A DNA stretch of 64,000 nt from Vibrio tritonius. GTDB lineage: Bacteria; Pseudomonadota; Gammaproteobacteria; Enterobacterales; Vibrionaceae. Shown here piece after piece: positions 54,396 through 63,516 of the stretch. Made by a program: the position numbers and the translations under genes. The stretch is from the NCBI RefSeq assembly GCF_001547935.1, contig NZ_AP014636.1, forward strand, positions 1,364,001 to 1,428,000, given 5' to 3'. A model generated the notes under the pieces. The model searched no databases and was not told where the DNA came from. It saw nothing but the letters and a program-made list of their open reading frames with translations. How positions within the stretch are numbered: position 1 is the first letter of the stretch; every line of letters begins with the position of its first letter.

Positions 54396-54536
54396 TTAGC
54401 CTCCGATGCCGCTAGGTAAAATCAATTGCATGAAGCGTCACTTATTATCATTTGACTCAGCTAAGTGATTCATCGGTGCCCAAGCTAATCTCATAGAGCA
54501 CGCGCTCTCCTCCTGACGTTTAATAGACAAGATGTA

Positions 54537-55109
54537 TCACTTGGTCACATCAATCATACGGACAAACGTAAACGCATTGTTTTCAAAGCGATATTCAAAA
54601 ATCGCGCAGTTGGGAATGCCATTTTTAAGCACTTCTTCGTGGTTTTCATGCCAATGCATCAAAAACTGTTTGCATGAACCGGCATGAGATACTGCTAAAA
54701 CCGTATTGTGCTCCGGCTTTTGCATGATCTCAGTACATGTTGCTACCACACGTTCACGCACTTTGGCTTTCGCTTCTCCGCCAAATTGCACGTAGTAGGT
54801 TTCTCGCATATCGATATTTGGGTGCAAATCTTCGCTTTCTGATTCGTAGGTACCGAAATTGATCTCTTTAAGTCCTTTTAAGCGCTGATAAGGCATTTGT
54901 TGATGCGTCACGATTTCTGCGGTATCACAGGCACGTTCAGAAGAAGAGCTGTACAGGTGATCCAATTTGATATCGTCGAAAAAACGCGACGCCATCTTTG
55001 CTTGTTCAATACCGGTTTCAGTTAGAGGGGAATCGCACCAGCCTTGGATTTTACGTCGTACGTTAAAAAGGGTTTGCCCGTGGCGCATTAAGTAAAACGT
55101 CGTTGCCAT
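54537..55109 (-). CDS. Histidine phosphatase family protein
   Basis: About 190 residues from ATG 55109. The RHG motif (LMRHGQTLFN) near the N-terminus carries the catalytic His, and the second His is in AVSHAGSCKQF. Relatives are phosphoglycerate mutase-like phosphatases and alpha-ribazole phosphatase. The exact substrate is unknown. Confidence 0.88.
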   Translation of the reverse strand: MATTFYLMRHGQTLFNVRRKIQGWCDSPLTETGIEQAKMASRFFDDIKLDHLYSSSSERACDTAEIVTHQQMPYQRLKGLKEINFGTYESESEDLHPNIDMRETYYVQFGGEAKAKVRERVVATCTEIMQKPEHNTVLAVSHAGSCKQFLMHWHENHEEVLKNGIPNCAIFEYRFENNAFTFVRMIDVTK

Positions 55110-55184
55110 CAATCTTATTCCTTAAACTTTAAATTCTTGTATGTGTGTTTCTTTTAGTCACTGCGTTAACTTTTAATCATGGCG

Positions 55185-56195
55185 TTAAGAAGAAGGGTTG
55201 GGGATTACAAGGTGAGCAAAACCGTGAGCTTTCAACAATTGCTCCATGATCTCAATCACTTTGCGACTGGTCGCATGACAAAGCAGTGGCGATTGCGTCT
55301 CCCGCTGCAGGATAAGCCCTGATATATGATCAATTTCGTGCTCAAAGCCACCGCCCTGCACCTCGGGTTCGAGTTGGTACGTTTGGCCTTTGTACGCAAT
55401 ATCGATACGTTTGGGGTTCCACCATTTTTCTGCAATGGTGATTGAAAGTTCAGGACCTTTAATCACCGCATAGCGCGGCAGGTCTTTGGTAATTGAGCCG
55501 CCAATCCGACCTTGAATTACCCCATCAAAAAGACACTCCACGGTCTGATCAACAGCAATATCTGGGTAGGTTTGGGTTATGGTTGTGCGCGGAAAAGGAA
55601 CAGGGTGGCCGAGCACTCGGCATAAATCAGCAAACAGCCACAACCCATACACGCCAACATCCAGCGTTGCGCCGCCGGATAACGTTGCATCAAAGATACG
55701 CAGCTGCGGATCGTAGGGATGAGCACCACCAAACGCCGCTTCAATCGAGGTTACCTCAGGTTGATGCTCTATCAAAAACTGGCATAGCTGCTGATAAGCA
55801 GGAAATGCCACTGATTTCATCGCCTCAGCCAAAATCACGCCATTGTTAACGGCCAATTCAGCCATCGCATCCCATTGTTCAACACAAATGAATGCTGGCT
55901 TCTCAACCAGAACATGTTTTCCGTGGCGCAAAAAAAGTGCCACCAGCGGCAAATGGGCGGGATGAATGGTAGCGACATAAACAGCGTCAATCGAAGAGTC
56001 GCTAGCCAATTCGTCATAAGAGCCATAAGCTACTTTACAACCATATTGGTCAGCAAAATCCTCGGCGCGCTGCTGCTGTCTTGCCGCAACAGCACTTAAA
56101 ACACCATATTGACTACTATTGACTAAATCGGTGGCAAAGCGGTGCGCAATTGCGCCTAATCCAGCTATGCCCCAACGTATTTTCTGCGTGGTCAT
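55185..56195 (-). CDS. Gfo/Idh/MocA-family oxidoreductase
   Basis: 336 residues. The N-terminal NAD(P) motif is GLGAIAHRFA, and the conserved EKP is in VLVEKPAFI. The C-terminal Gfo-type domain follows, with GGATLDVGVYGLW. It acts on a sugar or dihydrodiol, not identifiable here. It lies next to the small GNAT gene at 56236. Confidence 0.88.
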   Translation of the reverse strand: MTTQKIRWGIAGLGAIAHRFATDLVNSSQYGVLSAVAARQQQRAEDFADQYGCKVAYGSYDELASDSSIDAVYVATIHPAHLPLVALFLRHGKHVLVEKPAFICVEQWDAMAELAVNNGVILAEAMKSVAFPAYQQLCQFLIEHQPEVTSIEAAFGGAHPYDPQLRIFDATLSGGATLDVGVYGLWLFADLCRVLGHPVPFPRTTITQTYPDIAVDQTVECLFDGVIQGRIGGSITKDLPRYAVIKGPELSITIAEKWWNPKRIDIAYKGQTYQLEPEVQGGGFEHEIDHISGLILQRETQSPLLCHATSRKVIEIMEQLLKAHGFAHLVIPNPSS

Positions 56196-56235
56196 CTCAT
56201 CTCTCTTGTCACGTTATTGCTGCTTTAAAAGCGAA

Positions 56236-56658
56236 TTATTTTAAGTTCTTTTCCATTGCTAAATGAGGGATGCCTGCTTCGATAAATTCGTCACCAAAAG
56301 AGACAAAGCCCAATTTACGATAGAAGTCGACCGCATGGATCTGAGCCCCTAGATAGACACGAGGATAACCTTGTAACTCAGCTTCTTTGATTAATGAACG
56401 CACCACCTGAGCGCCAACACCTTGACCACGGTAAGCCGCTAAAACAGCAATACGACCAATATGCCCGTCGGCGAGTAAACGACCAGTTGCTACGGGTTCA
56501 CCGTCAATGGTAATGAGGGCGTGTAGCGCATTGGCATCGCATCCATCAAATTCAAGCGTTGGATCGATGTCTTGCTCTTGAATAAAAACTTCATCACGTA
56601 TGGCACGAATTTGTGGCGCATACTCTTCGTTATAACTCACATTGGTTATGAACAGCAT
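56236..56658 (-). CDS. GNAT acetyltransferase
   Basis: 140 residues with the acetyl-CoA loop AAYRGQGVGAQVVRSL and the end VDFYRKLGFVSFGDEFIE. The N-terminus (IRAIRDEVFIQEQDIDP) resembles the YjcF/ElaA type. Function unknown. It is the fourth GNAT gene of the region and lies 40 nt upstream of the Gfo/Idh/MocA gene. Confidence 0.85.
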   Translation of the reverse strand: MLFITNVSYNEEYAPQIRAIRDEVFIQEQDIDPTLEFDGCDANALHALITIDGEPVATGRLLADGHIGRIAVLAAYRGQGVGAQVVRSLIKEAELQGYPRVYLGAQIHAVDFYRKLGFVSFGDEFIEAGIPHLAMEKNLK

Positions 56659-56945
56659 TACTATCCTTTTGACTCAATTACCAAATTACTTAGAGAGACA
56701 GCATACCCAAATGTGCAATCAGTGGGTAGTCAGATAAACGAAACAGGTTAATTAGTTGTGTTTCTCTTTCTTGCACTTTTATCCTTACATTACAGTTTTT
56801 CTGTCGAGGAAATAGCAGAGACAAGGTATGATGTTCGTATACAGACTAGCCTTAAAATCAACAGCTAAATTCAGAGATCTATGCCTGACTGAAAGCTATC
56901 GAAGTAAATGACTTTATCTTAGTAAAAAACGAGACTGAACTTTTC

Positions 56946-58298
56946 ATGACAACAAACGACGGTTTACCCATGCCACAACGCATTGGAGCGGTACTCACCA
57001 TTGCATTGGGTATTACTATGGCAGTGCTTGACGGCTCGATTGCCAATGTGGCATTGCCCACTATCGCTACCGAATTAAACACCACCGCCGGTGCTTCCAT
57101 TTGGATCGTCAATGGCTATCAATTGGTCATCACCATGACCTTACTTTCGTTGTCTTCGCTAGGTGATATTGTCGGCTATCGTCGCATTTACAAAATCGGC
57201 TTAGTACTGTTTTCTGCGATGTCGTTATTGTGCGCCCTGTCTGATTCACTATTGACCTTAACTTTAGCGCGCGTAATGCAAGGTTTTGGCGCAGCTGCGT
57301 TAATGAGTGTCAATACCGCGCTTATTCGGCTGATTTATCCTAAAAGTAAATTAGGCCGAGGGATGGGGATCAACGCTTTAGTGGTCGCTATTTCCGCGGC
57401 CGCAGGACCAACCGTCGCGGCGGGGATTCTCTCTTTTGCCTCATGGCAATGGCTGTTTGCGATTAACGTTCCCGTTGGCATCGTTGCCTTGCTACTAGCG
57501 CTTAAATATTTGCCAGCCAATGATTCTATAGGTGGGCGTAAATTTGATGCGGTGAGTGGCGTGCTTAACGCTCTGACCTTTGGTTTGTTCTTTATTGCAT
57601 TAACCAGTTTCTCTCATCAACAAAACCTTTTATATGTCGGATTTGAGCTGCTGGCAACGTTGATCGTCGGCTTTATTTTTGTCCGTCGTCAACTCAGTAA
57701 TCCCTTTCCTTTACTCCCTGTAGATTTACTGCGTATTCCGATTTTCTCTTTATCCATTTGTACGTCCATTTGCTCTTTCTGTGCCCAGATGCTGGCGATG
57801 GTTTCCATCCCTTTCTATTTTCAACGCACGTTAGGACTAAGCGAAACAGAGACAGGTTTGCTGTTAACCCCATGGCCACTGGCAACAATGGTGTTAGCGC
57901 CGATTGCCGGACGCTTGATTGAAAAAGTCCATGCGGGAATTTTAGGCGCGATAGGCCTTGCGGTGTTTGCTTGTGGGCTTTTCTCATTGGCGATGTTACC
58001 AACCTCTCCCGATTACCTTGATGTAGCATTACGCATGGCACTGTGCGGTGCAGGCTTTGGTCTATTTCAGTCACCAAACAATCACACCATTATTAGCGCT
58101 GCGCCACGTAATCGCAGTGGCGGTGCCAGTGGCATGTTAGGTACGGCGCGATTGGTAGGTCAAACATCAGGCACGGCGCTGGTTGCTCTACTGTTTAACC
58201 TTTTTGCTGACAATGGTACTCACATTTCGCTTATTACCGCAGGCTCATTTGCTTTAGTGGCTGCGGTAGTAAGTGGCCTACGTTGGAAAGCGCATTAA
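56946..58298 (+). CDS. MFS multidrug exporter, DHA2 (EmrB/QacA) family
   Basis: 450 residues with about 14 membrane helices. Motif D1 is VLDGSIANVALPTIA, and motif A-like GDIVGYRRIYKIG follows helix 2. This is typical of 14-helix drug:proton antiporters. A dispersed-repeat copy begins just after the stop. No regulator is adjacent; the substrate is unknown. Confidence 0.9.
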   Translation: MTTNDGLPMPQRIGAVLTIALGITMAVLDGSIANVALPTIATELNTTAGASIWIVNGYQLVITMTLLSLSSLGDIVGYRRIYKIGLVLFSAMSLLCALSDSLLTLTLARVMQGFGAAALMSVNTALIRLIYPKSKLGRGMGINALVVAISAAAGPTVAAGILSFASWQWLFAINVPVGIVALLLALKYLPANDSIGGRKFDAVSGVLNALTFGLFFIALTSFSHQQNLLYVGFELLATLIVGFIFVRRQLSNPFPLLPVDLLRIPIFSLSICTSICSFCAQMLAMVSIPFYFQRTLGLSETETGLLLTPWPLATMVLAPIAGRLIEKVHAGILGAIGLAVFACGLFSLAMLPTSPDYLDVALRMALCGAGFGLFQSPNNHTIISAAPRNRSGGASGMLGTARLVGQTSGTALVALLFNLFADNGTHISLITAGSFALVAAVVSGLRWKAH

Positions 58299-58301
58299 GT
58301 T

Positions 58302-58406
58302 TATACCAATGAACTTGAAAGGGAATGCCATTCCTGCCGTCATTGAGCTTGACCTGTGCTCGTTTATGAAGCGCTGAAGTCTGCATCTTGAGGTCATTTG
58401 GGTATA
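58302..58406. repeat. TATACCC-type dispersed repeat, internally deleted
   Basis: About 105 bp. It starts TATACCAATGAACTTGAAAG and ends TTGAGGTCATTTGGGTATA. The right half matches 29850-29929 closely, and the left interior is missing. A reverse ORF here is an artefact of the repeat. Confidence 0.8.
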
Positions 58407-58424
58407 AAGGGATCATTCCCTTCA

Positions 58425-58453
58425 AATAAAGAGACCACCTCTTCGGTGGTCTC
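58425..58453 (-). terminator. Terminator for the DUF2256/SugE operon
   Basis: GAGACCACC and GGTGGTCTC form perfect 9-bp arms around a 5-nt loop. On the minus strand they are followed by TTTATTT, downstream of DUF2256. Confidence 0.75.
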
Positions 58454-58482
58454 GAAAACTCATGACTCTCTTGAAACATTGA

Positions 58483-58638
58483 TTAATGATTTACAGAACG
58501 ACGGTTACGGCGACAACGCTCTGAGCAATAACGCACACTTTCCCAGCAGGTTTGCCATTTTTTGCGCCAGACAAAGGGTCTACCACAAACTATACAGATT
58601 TTGCTGGGCAAATTGGTTTTCTTTGGCGTTTTGCTCAT
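58483..58638 (-). CDS. DUF2256 zinc-ribbon-like small protein
   Basis: About 51 residues from ATG 58638 (AAGGAACC upstream). The pattern is CxxC...CW...[11 protein letters not shown], matching DUF2256, probably a small metal-binding protein. It follows the exporter gene by 36 nt and is likely co-transcribed with it. Confidence 0.82.
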   Translation of the reverse strand: MSKTPKKTNLPSKICIVCGRPFVWRKKWQTCWESVRYCSERCRRNRRSVNH

Positions 58639-58674
58639 CCTTGGTTCCTTGTCGTCGCTTCTCACCTCTTTAGC

Positions 58675-58992
58675 TTAATGAGCCAATTTAAGAACAGCTA
58701 CTCCGGCGATGATAAACATCACTCCAATGTAACGAAACATTGAAGTTGGATCGCCATAACATAACACGCCAACAAGAAATGTCCCTGCAGCACCAATACC
58801 AGTCCACACCGCATAGGCAGTGCCCATCGGAATGGTACGCTGCGCTAAAAACAGCAGTGACCCACTGATGACCATAAACGCAATGGCCATCAAAATCCCC
58901 ATCCACTTCGTTGATTCGGATTGCGCGAATTTCAAACCGATCGGCCAGCCAATTTCCGTTAAACCCGCTAACAGTAAATACCACCAACTCAT
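58675..58992 (-). CDS. sugE: SMR-family exporter, SugE/Gdx type
   Basis: 105 residues with four membrane helices. The motif GLTEIGWPIGLKFAQ (with the essential Glu) and GTAYAVWTGIGAAGTF identify the SugE/Gdx branch of small multidrug resistance proteins, which exports guanidinium or quaternary compounds. It is divergent from the lysR gene at 59130; no guanidine riboswitch was seen before it. Confidence 0.87.
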   Translation of the reverse strand: MSWWYLLLAGLTEIGWPIGLKFAQSESTKWMGILMAIAFMVISGSLLFLAQRTIPMGTAYAVWTGIGAAGTFLVGVLCYGDPTSMFRYIGVMFIIAGVAVLKLAH

Positions 58993-59129
58993 AGATTCAC
59001 ATCCTCTTAAACAGTTTGATTGTTAACTCACAAAACCAACTATTGGTAGATTATTTATCGCGTGAGATTGCGAAGTATAGTATCAATGATTATGATGAAT
59101 AAAAGTTAATAACTATCGAATATTTTCAT

Positions 59130-60011
59130 ATGTTAAGTCTTGAGCAAATTCGCATGTTGGTGTTGTCTGCAGAGCTAGGATCCTTCTCCGCTTGTGCCAG
59201 AAAAATGGGCAAAGTTCAGTCTGCCGTTAGCCATGGTATCAATACCTTGGAGATCGATTTAGGTGTGGAATTATTTGACCGCAGCGCTCGTAATCCGGTA
59301 CTCACTCCAGCCGGCGAACGTTTACTCCGCAGTGCAAAAACCTTGGTAGCGCAATCGGACGATCTTGAGCGTATGGCCAATTCAATTCATCACGGAGAAG
59401 AAAGTTCGCTGATGGTGGCTTATGATGATGGTCTATTTACCCCCAAACTGGCACAACTATTTAATGAATTTTCTAACCAGTTTCCCTATATTCAATTAGA
59501 TCTGCGAGGCTGTACTTCTACCGATATCAGTGATGAAATTGTGCATGGTGAAACCGACTTAGGCATTATGTTTTCTGAAATAGAAACCATCAAACAAGTC
59601 GATTTTTGTTACGTAGGCAGTATCGATTATATTGCGGTGTGCCACCCTAGTTTCCCCTTAGCAACTCACACAGTCACTTCGGCATCAGATCTGACGCCAT
59701 ATCGCCAAATAGCGGTACGTGGTAGAAAAAAACAAGAATCTCAGTCTCTTATTACCTTATCACCAAAAGTGTGGTGGTGTTCTAGCTACCACACAGTGAT
59801 GGAATTGGCGAAAGCGCAAATTGGCTGGGCTTATTTACCTGCTTTTATGGTAAAAGAGGCAATAGAACAAGGAGAGTTAATCAATATTCAGGTGGCGTTT
59901 GACCACAAACCTTGGTCGGTCCCCGTTGATTTGGTCTTTAAAAAAGGAGCCAATTGTGGTCCAGCGTATCAATGGCTATTTGATGAACTTAAACGAACTT
60001 ATGCAGGATAA
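59130..60011 (+). CDS. LysR-family transcriptional regulator
   Basis: 293 residues. The N-terminal helix-turn-helix (LSAELGSFSACARKMGKVQSA) is followed by a substrate-binding domain. It is divergent from sugE with 137 nt between them, the classic arrangement for control of the neighbour. Inducer unknown. Confidence 0.87.
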   Translation: MLSLEQIRMLVLSAELGSFSACARKMGKVQSAVSHGINTLEIDLGVELFDRSARNPVLTPAGERLLRSAKTLVAQSDDLERMANSIHHGEESSLMVAYDDGLFTPKLAQLFNEFSNQFPYIQLDLRGCTSTDISDEIVHGETDLGIMFSEIETIKQVDFCYVGSIDYIAVCHPSFPLATHTVTSASDLTPYRQIAVRGRKKQESQSLITLSPKVWWCSSYHTVMELAKAQIGWAYLPAFMVKEAIEQGELINIQVAFDHKPWSVPVDLVFKKGANCGPAYQWLFDELKRTYAG

Positions 60012-60039
60012 ATAACGTAATTTAGATTAAAAACACAAA

Positions 60040-60071
60040 AAGCAGCAGAGCGATGACTCGCTTTGCTGCTT
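60040..60071. terminator. Bidirectional hairpin between lysR and map
   Basis: AAGCAGCA and TGCTGCTT arms with an inner AGCG/CGCT stem. No long T-run follows, but it lies between convergent stop codons. Confidence 0.6.
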
Positions 60072-60111
60072 AGTGGTATCGCTTCACTTTCAGTATTTTC
60101 TCAACTCTAGA

Positions 60112-60900
60112 TTAACCAATCCGAGGTAAAACTTCTTCTTTACGGTAAGTAAGCACTTCATAACCGGTTGGTGTTACCAGAACGGTATGCTCAGATTGAG
60201 CAGATAACTTTTTATCTCGGGTAACCACGGTCCAACCATCTCGTTTATTTTTGATTTTCGCCGTGCCCTGATTGATCATCGGTTCGATGGTAAAGGTCAT
60301 TCCCTCTTTTAACAGCATACCTGTATTGGCTTTGCCGTAATGCAGCACGTGAGGAGCTTCATGCATCTCTTGACCAATGCCATGACCACAATATTCGCGG
60401 ACTACACTGTAACCATGAGTTTCAGCATACTTTTGAATTGCGTAACCGATATCGCCTAACCGAGCGCCCGGTTTTACCTGACGAATCCCTTCCCACATCG
60501 CTTCGTAAGTCGATTTAACGAGCTTTCTCGCTAATGGATTGGCATCGGGCATCACGTACATTTTACTTGAATCGGCAATGTAACCATTTTTCTCTAAAGT
60601 AATATCTAAGTTAATGATATCCGTTGGTTTGATCACCTCTCCCTCTTTGGGCATACCGTGACAAACCACCTCATTCAGAGAGGTATTCAAACAGTATTGG
60701 TAATCGTACTGACCTTTGCTCGCCGGGCGAGATTTCAGCTCATTAACAATAAAGTCTTCCACTTTGTCGTTGATGTTCATGGTCGTGATACCCGGCTTAA
60801 CAAAGTCATCAAGCATGGCAAATACCTGAGCCAGCAAACGGCCTGATTCTCTCATCAGCTCAATTTCATCAGCTGATTTAATCGTTACCACCTCACTCAT
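60112..60900 (-). CDS. map: Type I methionine aminopeptidase
   Basis: About 262 residues from ATG 60900. It removes N-terminal Met. The five metal ligands are visible: Asp in INLDITLEKNG, Asp in IADSSKM, His in GHGIGQEMHE, Glu in FTIEPMI, and Glu in SAQSEHTVLV. It overlaps the ParD-like gene by eight nt, so the two are coupled. This is probably not the main map copy, which is normally beside rpsB. Confidence 0.9.
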   Translation of the reverse strand: MSEVVTIKSADEIELMRESGRLLAQVFAMLDDFVKPGITTMNINDKVEDFIVNELKSRPASKGQYDYQYCLNTSLNEVVCHGMPKEGEVIKPTDIINLDITLEKNGYIADSSKMYVMPDANPLARKLVKSTYEAMWEGIRQVKPGARLGDIGYAIQKYAETHGYSVVREYCGHGIGQEMHEAPHVLHYGKANTGMLLKEGMTFTIEPMINQGTAKIKNKRDGWTVVTRDKKLSAQSEHTVLVTPTGYEVLTYRKEEVLPRIG

Positions 60901-61111
60901 CAACCACTTCCTCTGCTGAAAAATCCATCGGTAGTTCGACATTTTTCATCAACTCATTGATGATTTCGTTAAACGACATCTGCGGATTTGTCTCAGCTAA
61001 CATACCGATTTTCATCCAAAATTCGGCTTGAGAATTTATCGAACGCAACATGACGGCGCTTGCTGTACGAATTTCTTCATGCAGTTGATCTGAAATTTTT
61101 ACAATACCCAT
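60893..61111 (-). CDS. ParD-like ribbon-helix-helix protein
   Basis: 72 residues from ATG 61111. The N-terminus GIVKISDQLHEEIRTAS is a ParD/ribbon-helix-helix DNA-binding motif, matching the ParD-like family. ParD is normally an antitoxin beside ParE, but no ParE is here; the partner is map, whose start overlaps the 3' end by eight nt. No clear ribosome site precedes the ATG, and an imperfect inverted repeat lies directly upstream. Confidence 0.8.
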   Translation of the reverse strand: MGIVKISDQLHEEIRTASAVMLRSINSQAEFWMKIGMLAETNPQMSFNEIINELMKNVELPMDFSAEEVVDE

Positions 61112-61150
61112 AATATACGCTTTATATACATAACATATACGAAGTGTATT
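61112..61150. promoter_or_regulatory. Inverted repeat upstream of parD-like gene
   Basis: AATATACGCTT and AAGTGTATT are imperfect inverted ends, with TATAT/ATATA inside, next to the start codon of the ParD-like gene. Candidate auto-operator. Confidence 0.35.
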
Positions 61151-61373
61151 CTTCTGATGACCAATGTCAACCAGTACGGATACGTATCTTGTTGCCACTA
61201 CAGCAATTATTCCCCCCTGTTTTATACGCCGGATAACATCACGTCTGAAGCACAAATAAACTTACACATCGGTATTTCCCATCTATATTTTTTCTATTGA
61301 CCAATTCAATAAAGACTTAAGTCAATAGTCACATCATTGTTGTGCCATGTTGCGAACAGGTTTGAGGGAACAC

Positions 61374-63389
61374 ATGAAAATTAAGACCAAAATATTGGCA
61401 AGTTTTGCCGTGTTAACACTGCTCATGGGGGCAATCATCTTTAACGCCTTAAAAGGGATTAATTCGCTGCAAGCGGAACTCGACTATATTATTGGTCCGG
61501 CGTGGTCAACGGCAGATGGTGCGATGGAAACTACCATTGAAATCCAGGGTCAGATGCTGGCGTTGAACAAACTTACTGAAGGTGCCTCTTTCACTGAAAT
61601 CGATGGCGAGTTACAAGAGCATATTAGCAACGCAGACTTGGCCTTAAATGAAATGTTCAGTGCTGCTTTAATCCCTCAACAGCAAATTGACACCCTTAAA
61701 GCCTTTTATTCTCGCTATCAGCAATCTCGCGACAATCTGATTAAGACTTATCGTAACTTCGCTCAAGCCAAAGAGAACTTCCATCAAAAATCTAACCAGA
61801 TTGTTGAATTTGGCAAAGAGTTGGAAGAAGTCGGGGACCAAGCGGTGGAATACTTAGAATCCAATCCCAACGAAAAATACAGCTGGGCCGATGAAATCGC
61901 TCCACGCTGGGCGGCAGCCGATGGTGGGATGGAGTCAAATATCGGCTTACTGTGGAAACTATATCATCTCGAATCATTGCTAGATTCAGGGGATATTGAG
62001 CAAGGACGTGCCGACATTAAAGAAGCGAACCAATTCCAGATGGATGCAGCCAACGAGATGTTTGCCACTCCTACGTTTGACCGTAATGTGGGTGGGAAAT
62101 GGGGCAACAAGAGCTATAAAGAAGTGTATTTGGCACTAAGCCAAGAGCATCAAACCGCTCTTGAACAACTGCTTTCCGCGTTTGATAACTATCAAAAATC
62201 CAATCATACCTACGTTCAAGCCTCTAATGCATTAATTGATGATATGGTGAAAGTAGAATCGATGGCCGACGAAACCGTCGACAGCCATAAATCGATTATC
62301 GATAACGTGAAATCGACCCTACAACAAACGATTATGCTTACCATCATCATCGTTGTCTCTATCGCAGTGGCCTGTTCAATTTGGCTCACACGCTCTGTGC
62401 TTAAACCGATTGCTCGCGTCCAATCCAGCCTGCAAGACATCGCCGACGGTGATGGTGATTTAACCAAACGAATCGAGATCGAATCGAATGACGAATTGGG
62501 CGAATTGAGTAATACCTTTAACCGTTTCATCGGCAAAATTCAGTCGCTAGTCAAACAGACTCGGCAATCTATCGACCAAGTGAGTGGCGAAATTAGTACC
62601 TTCAGTCGCACTTCCGAACAAGCCAGTAATTTAATCAAGCAGCAAAACAGTGCAACAGGTCAAATGGTGAATACCATTGATGGCGTGCTTGCCAACGCAA
62701 CAGATGCCGCCCAAAGCGCCCGTAGTGCAGCCGAATTGGTGAAAAGCATTGAAGGCAACACACAGCGCACCTTAGCGAGTGTGATGAGTGCGACCAAAGA
62801 GGTTAATCATTTGGTTGAATTGGTTAAACACGGCACTGAGGTGATAGATTTTGTGAAAAGTGATGTCGTCAACATCGGTACTGTATTGACCGATATCAGT
62901 GGCATTGCAGAACAAACCAACTTACTGGCACTCAACGCAGCAATTGAAGCAGCCCGAGCAGGTGAACAAGGGCGCGGCTTTGCGGTCGTAGCGGATGAAG
63001 TACGTAATTTGGCGAATCGAACTCAACAAAGCACTCAGGTGATCCAAGAGCGCATTCAGAAGCTGCAACAAAGCGCCGATGAAGCAGTGAGCGTCATGAA
63101 TGCCTCACAAGAAAAAGGTCAAAGTACCGCAGAGACGACCACGCAAGCGCTAGAAGCGCTCGATATGGTGGTGAGAGAAATTTCGCACATCGCATCGATG
63201 AATGTGCAGACGGCCAATGCGGTCACCGCTCAAGAGCAGGAAGCGCATAATCTATCGCAGAACGTTAATCACATTAACGATCTCTCATCGAACACCGCCA
63301 GCCAAGTCTCTGAAACCGTACAAATTACCCGCTCGATTGCGAATTTGCAGCAGCAACTGCAGCAACAAATTGCCAATTTCAAGGTATAA
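61374..63389 (+). CDS. Methyl-accepting chemotaxis protein with duplicated helical sensor
   Basis: About 671 residues from ATG 61374 (GAGGGAA upstream). Membrane helices are at about 8-28 and 318-339. HAMP follows, then the signalling domain with the hairpin tip [20 protein letters not shown]. The periplasmic part contains two copies of the same module. P-x-W-x-x-ADG-x-ME is at about 42-52 and 177-187, and NEMF at 92-95 and 227-230, both offset by exactly 135 residues. The ligand is unknown. A terminator hairpin follows. Confidence 0.92.
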   Translation: MKIKTKILASFAVLTLLMGAIIFNALKGINSLQAELDYIIGPAWSTADGAMETTIEIQGQMLALNKLTEGASFTEIDGELQEHISNADLALNEMFSAALIPQQQIDTLKAFYSRYQQSRDNLIKTYRNFAQAKENFHQKSNQIVEFGKELEEVGDQAVEYLESNPNEKYSWADEIAPRWAAADGGMESNIGLLWKLYHLESLLDSGDIEQGRADIKEANQFQMDAANEMFATPTFDRNVGGKWGNKSYKEVYLALSQEHQTALEQLLSAFDNYQKSNHTYVQASNALIDDMVKVESMADETVDSHKSIIDNVKSTLQQTIMLTIIIVVSIAVACSIWLTRSVLKPIARVQSSLQDIADGDGDLTKRIEIESNDELGELSNTFNRFIGKIQSLVKQTRQSIDQVSGEISTFSRTSEQASNLIKQQNSATGQMVNTIDGVLANATDAAQSARSAAELVKSIEGNTQRTLASVMSATKEVNHLVELVKHGTEVIDFVKSDVVNIGTVLTDISGIAEQTNLLALNAAIEAARAGEQGRGFAVVADEVRNLANRTQQSTQVIQERIQKLQQSADEAVSVMNASQEKGQSTAETTTQALEALDMVVREISHIASMNVQTANAVTAQEQEAHNLSQNVNHINDLSSNTASQVSETVQITRSIANLQQQLQQQIANFKV

Positions 63390-63409
63390 ATCGACTCCCT
63401 CCCAAATGG

Positions 63410-63437
63410 ACAAGGGCAAGCTCATGCTTGCCCTTGT
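63410..63437 (+). terminator. Hairpin after the chemotaxis gene
   Basis: ACAAGGGCAAG and CTTGCCCTTGT form perfect 11-bp arms around CTCATG. Only a short T/A tail follows. Confidence 0.7.
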
Positions 63438-63516
63438 TACTTGCTCTGACTCGTTATTACTTGCGCTTAGAAATTGGCTCGTACCCTTTAATCACCGACA
63501 TCATTGGGCGTTATGG

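Noticed and set aside
51711..56658. Run of small minus-strand genes (RDD, GNAT, VOC) looking like integron cassettes
   Set aside because: The gene types fit, but I could not find attC features (paired GTTRRRY/RYYYAAC) and one gap is only 31 nt. The repeats in the gaps are REP motifs instead.
58993..59129. Guanidine riboswitch before the SugE/Gdx-type exporter
   Set aside because: The short intergenic region lacks the conserved loops (for example ACGR-type) that I would expect.
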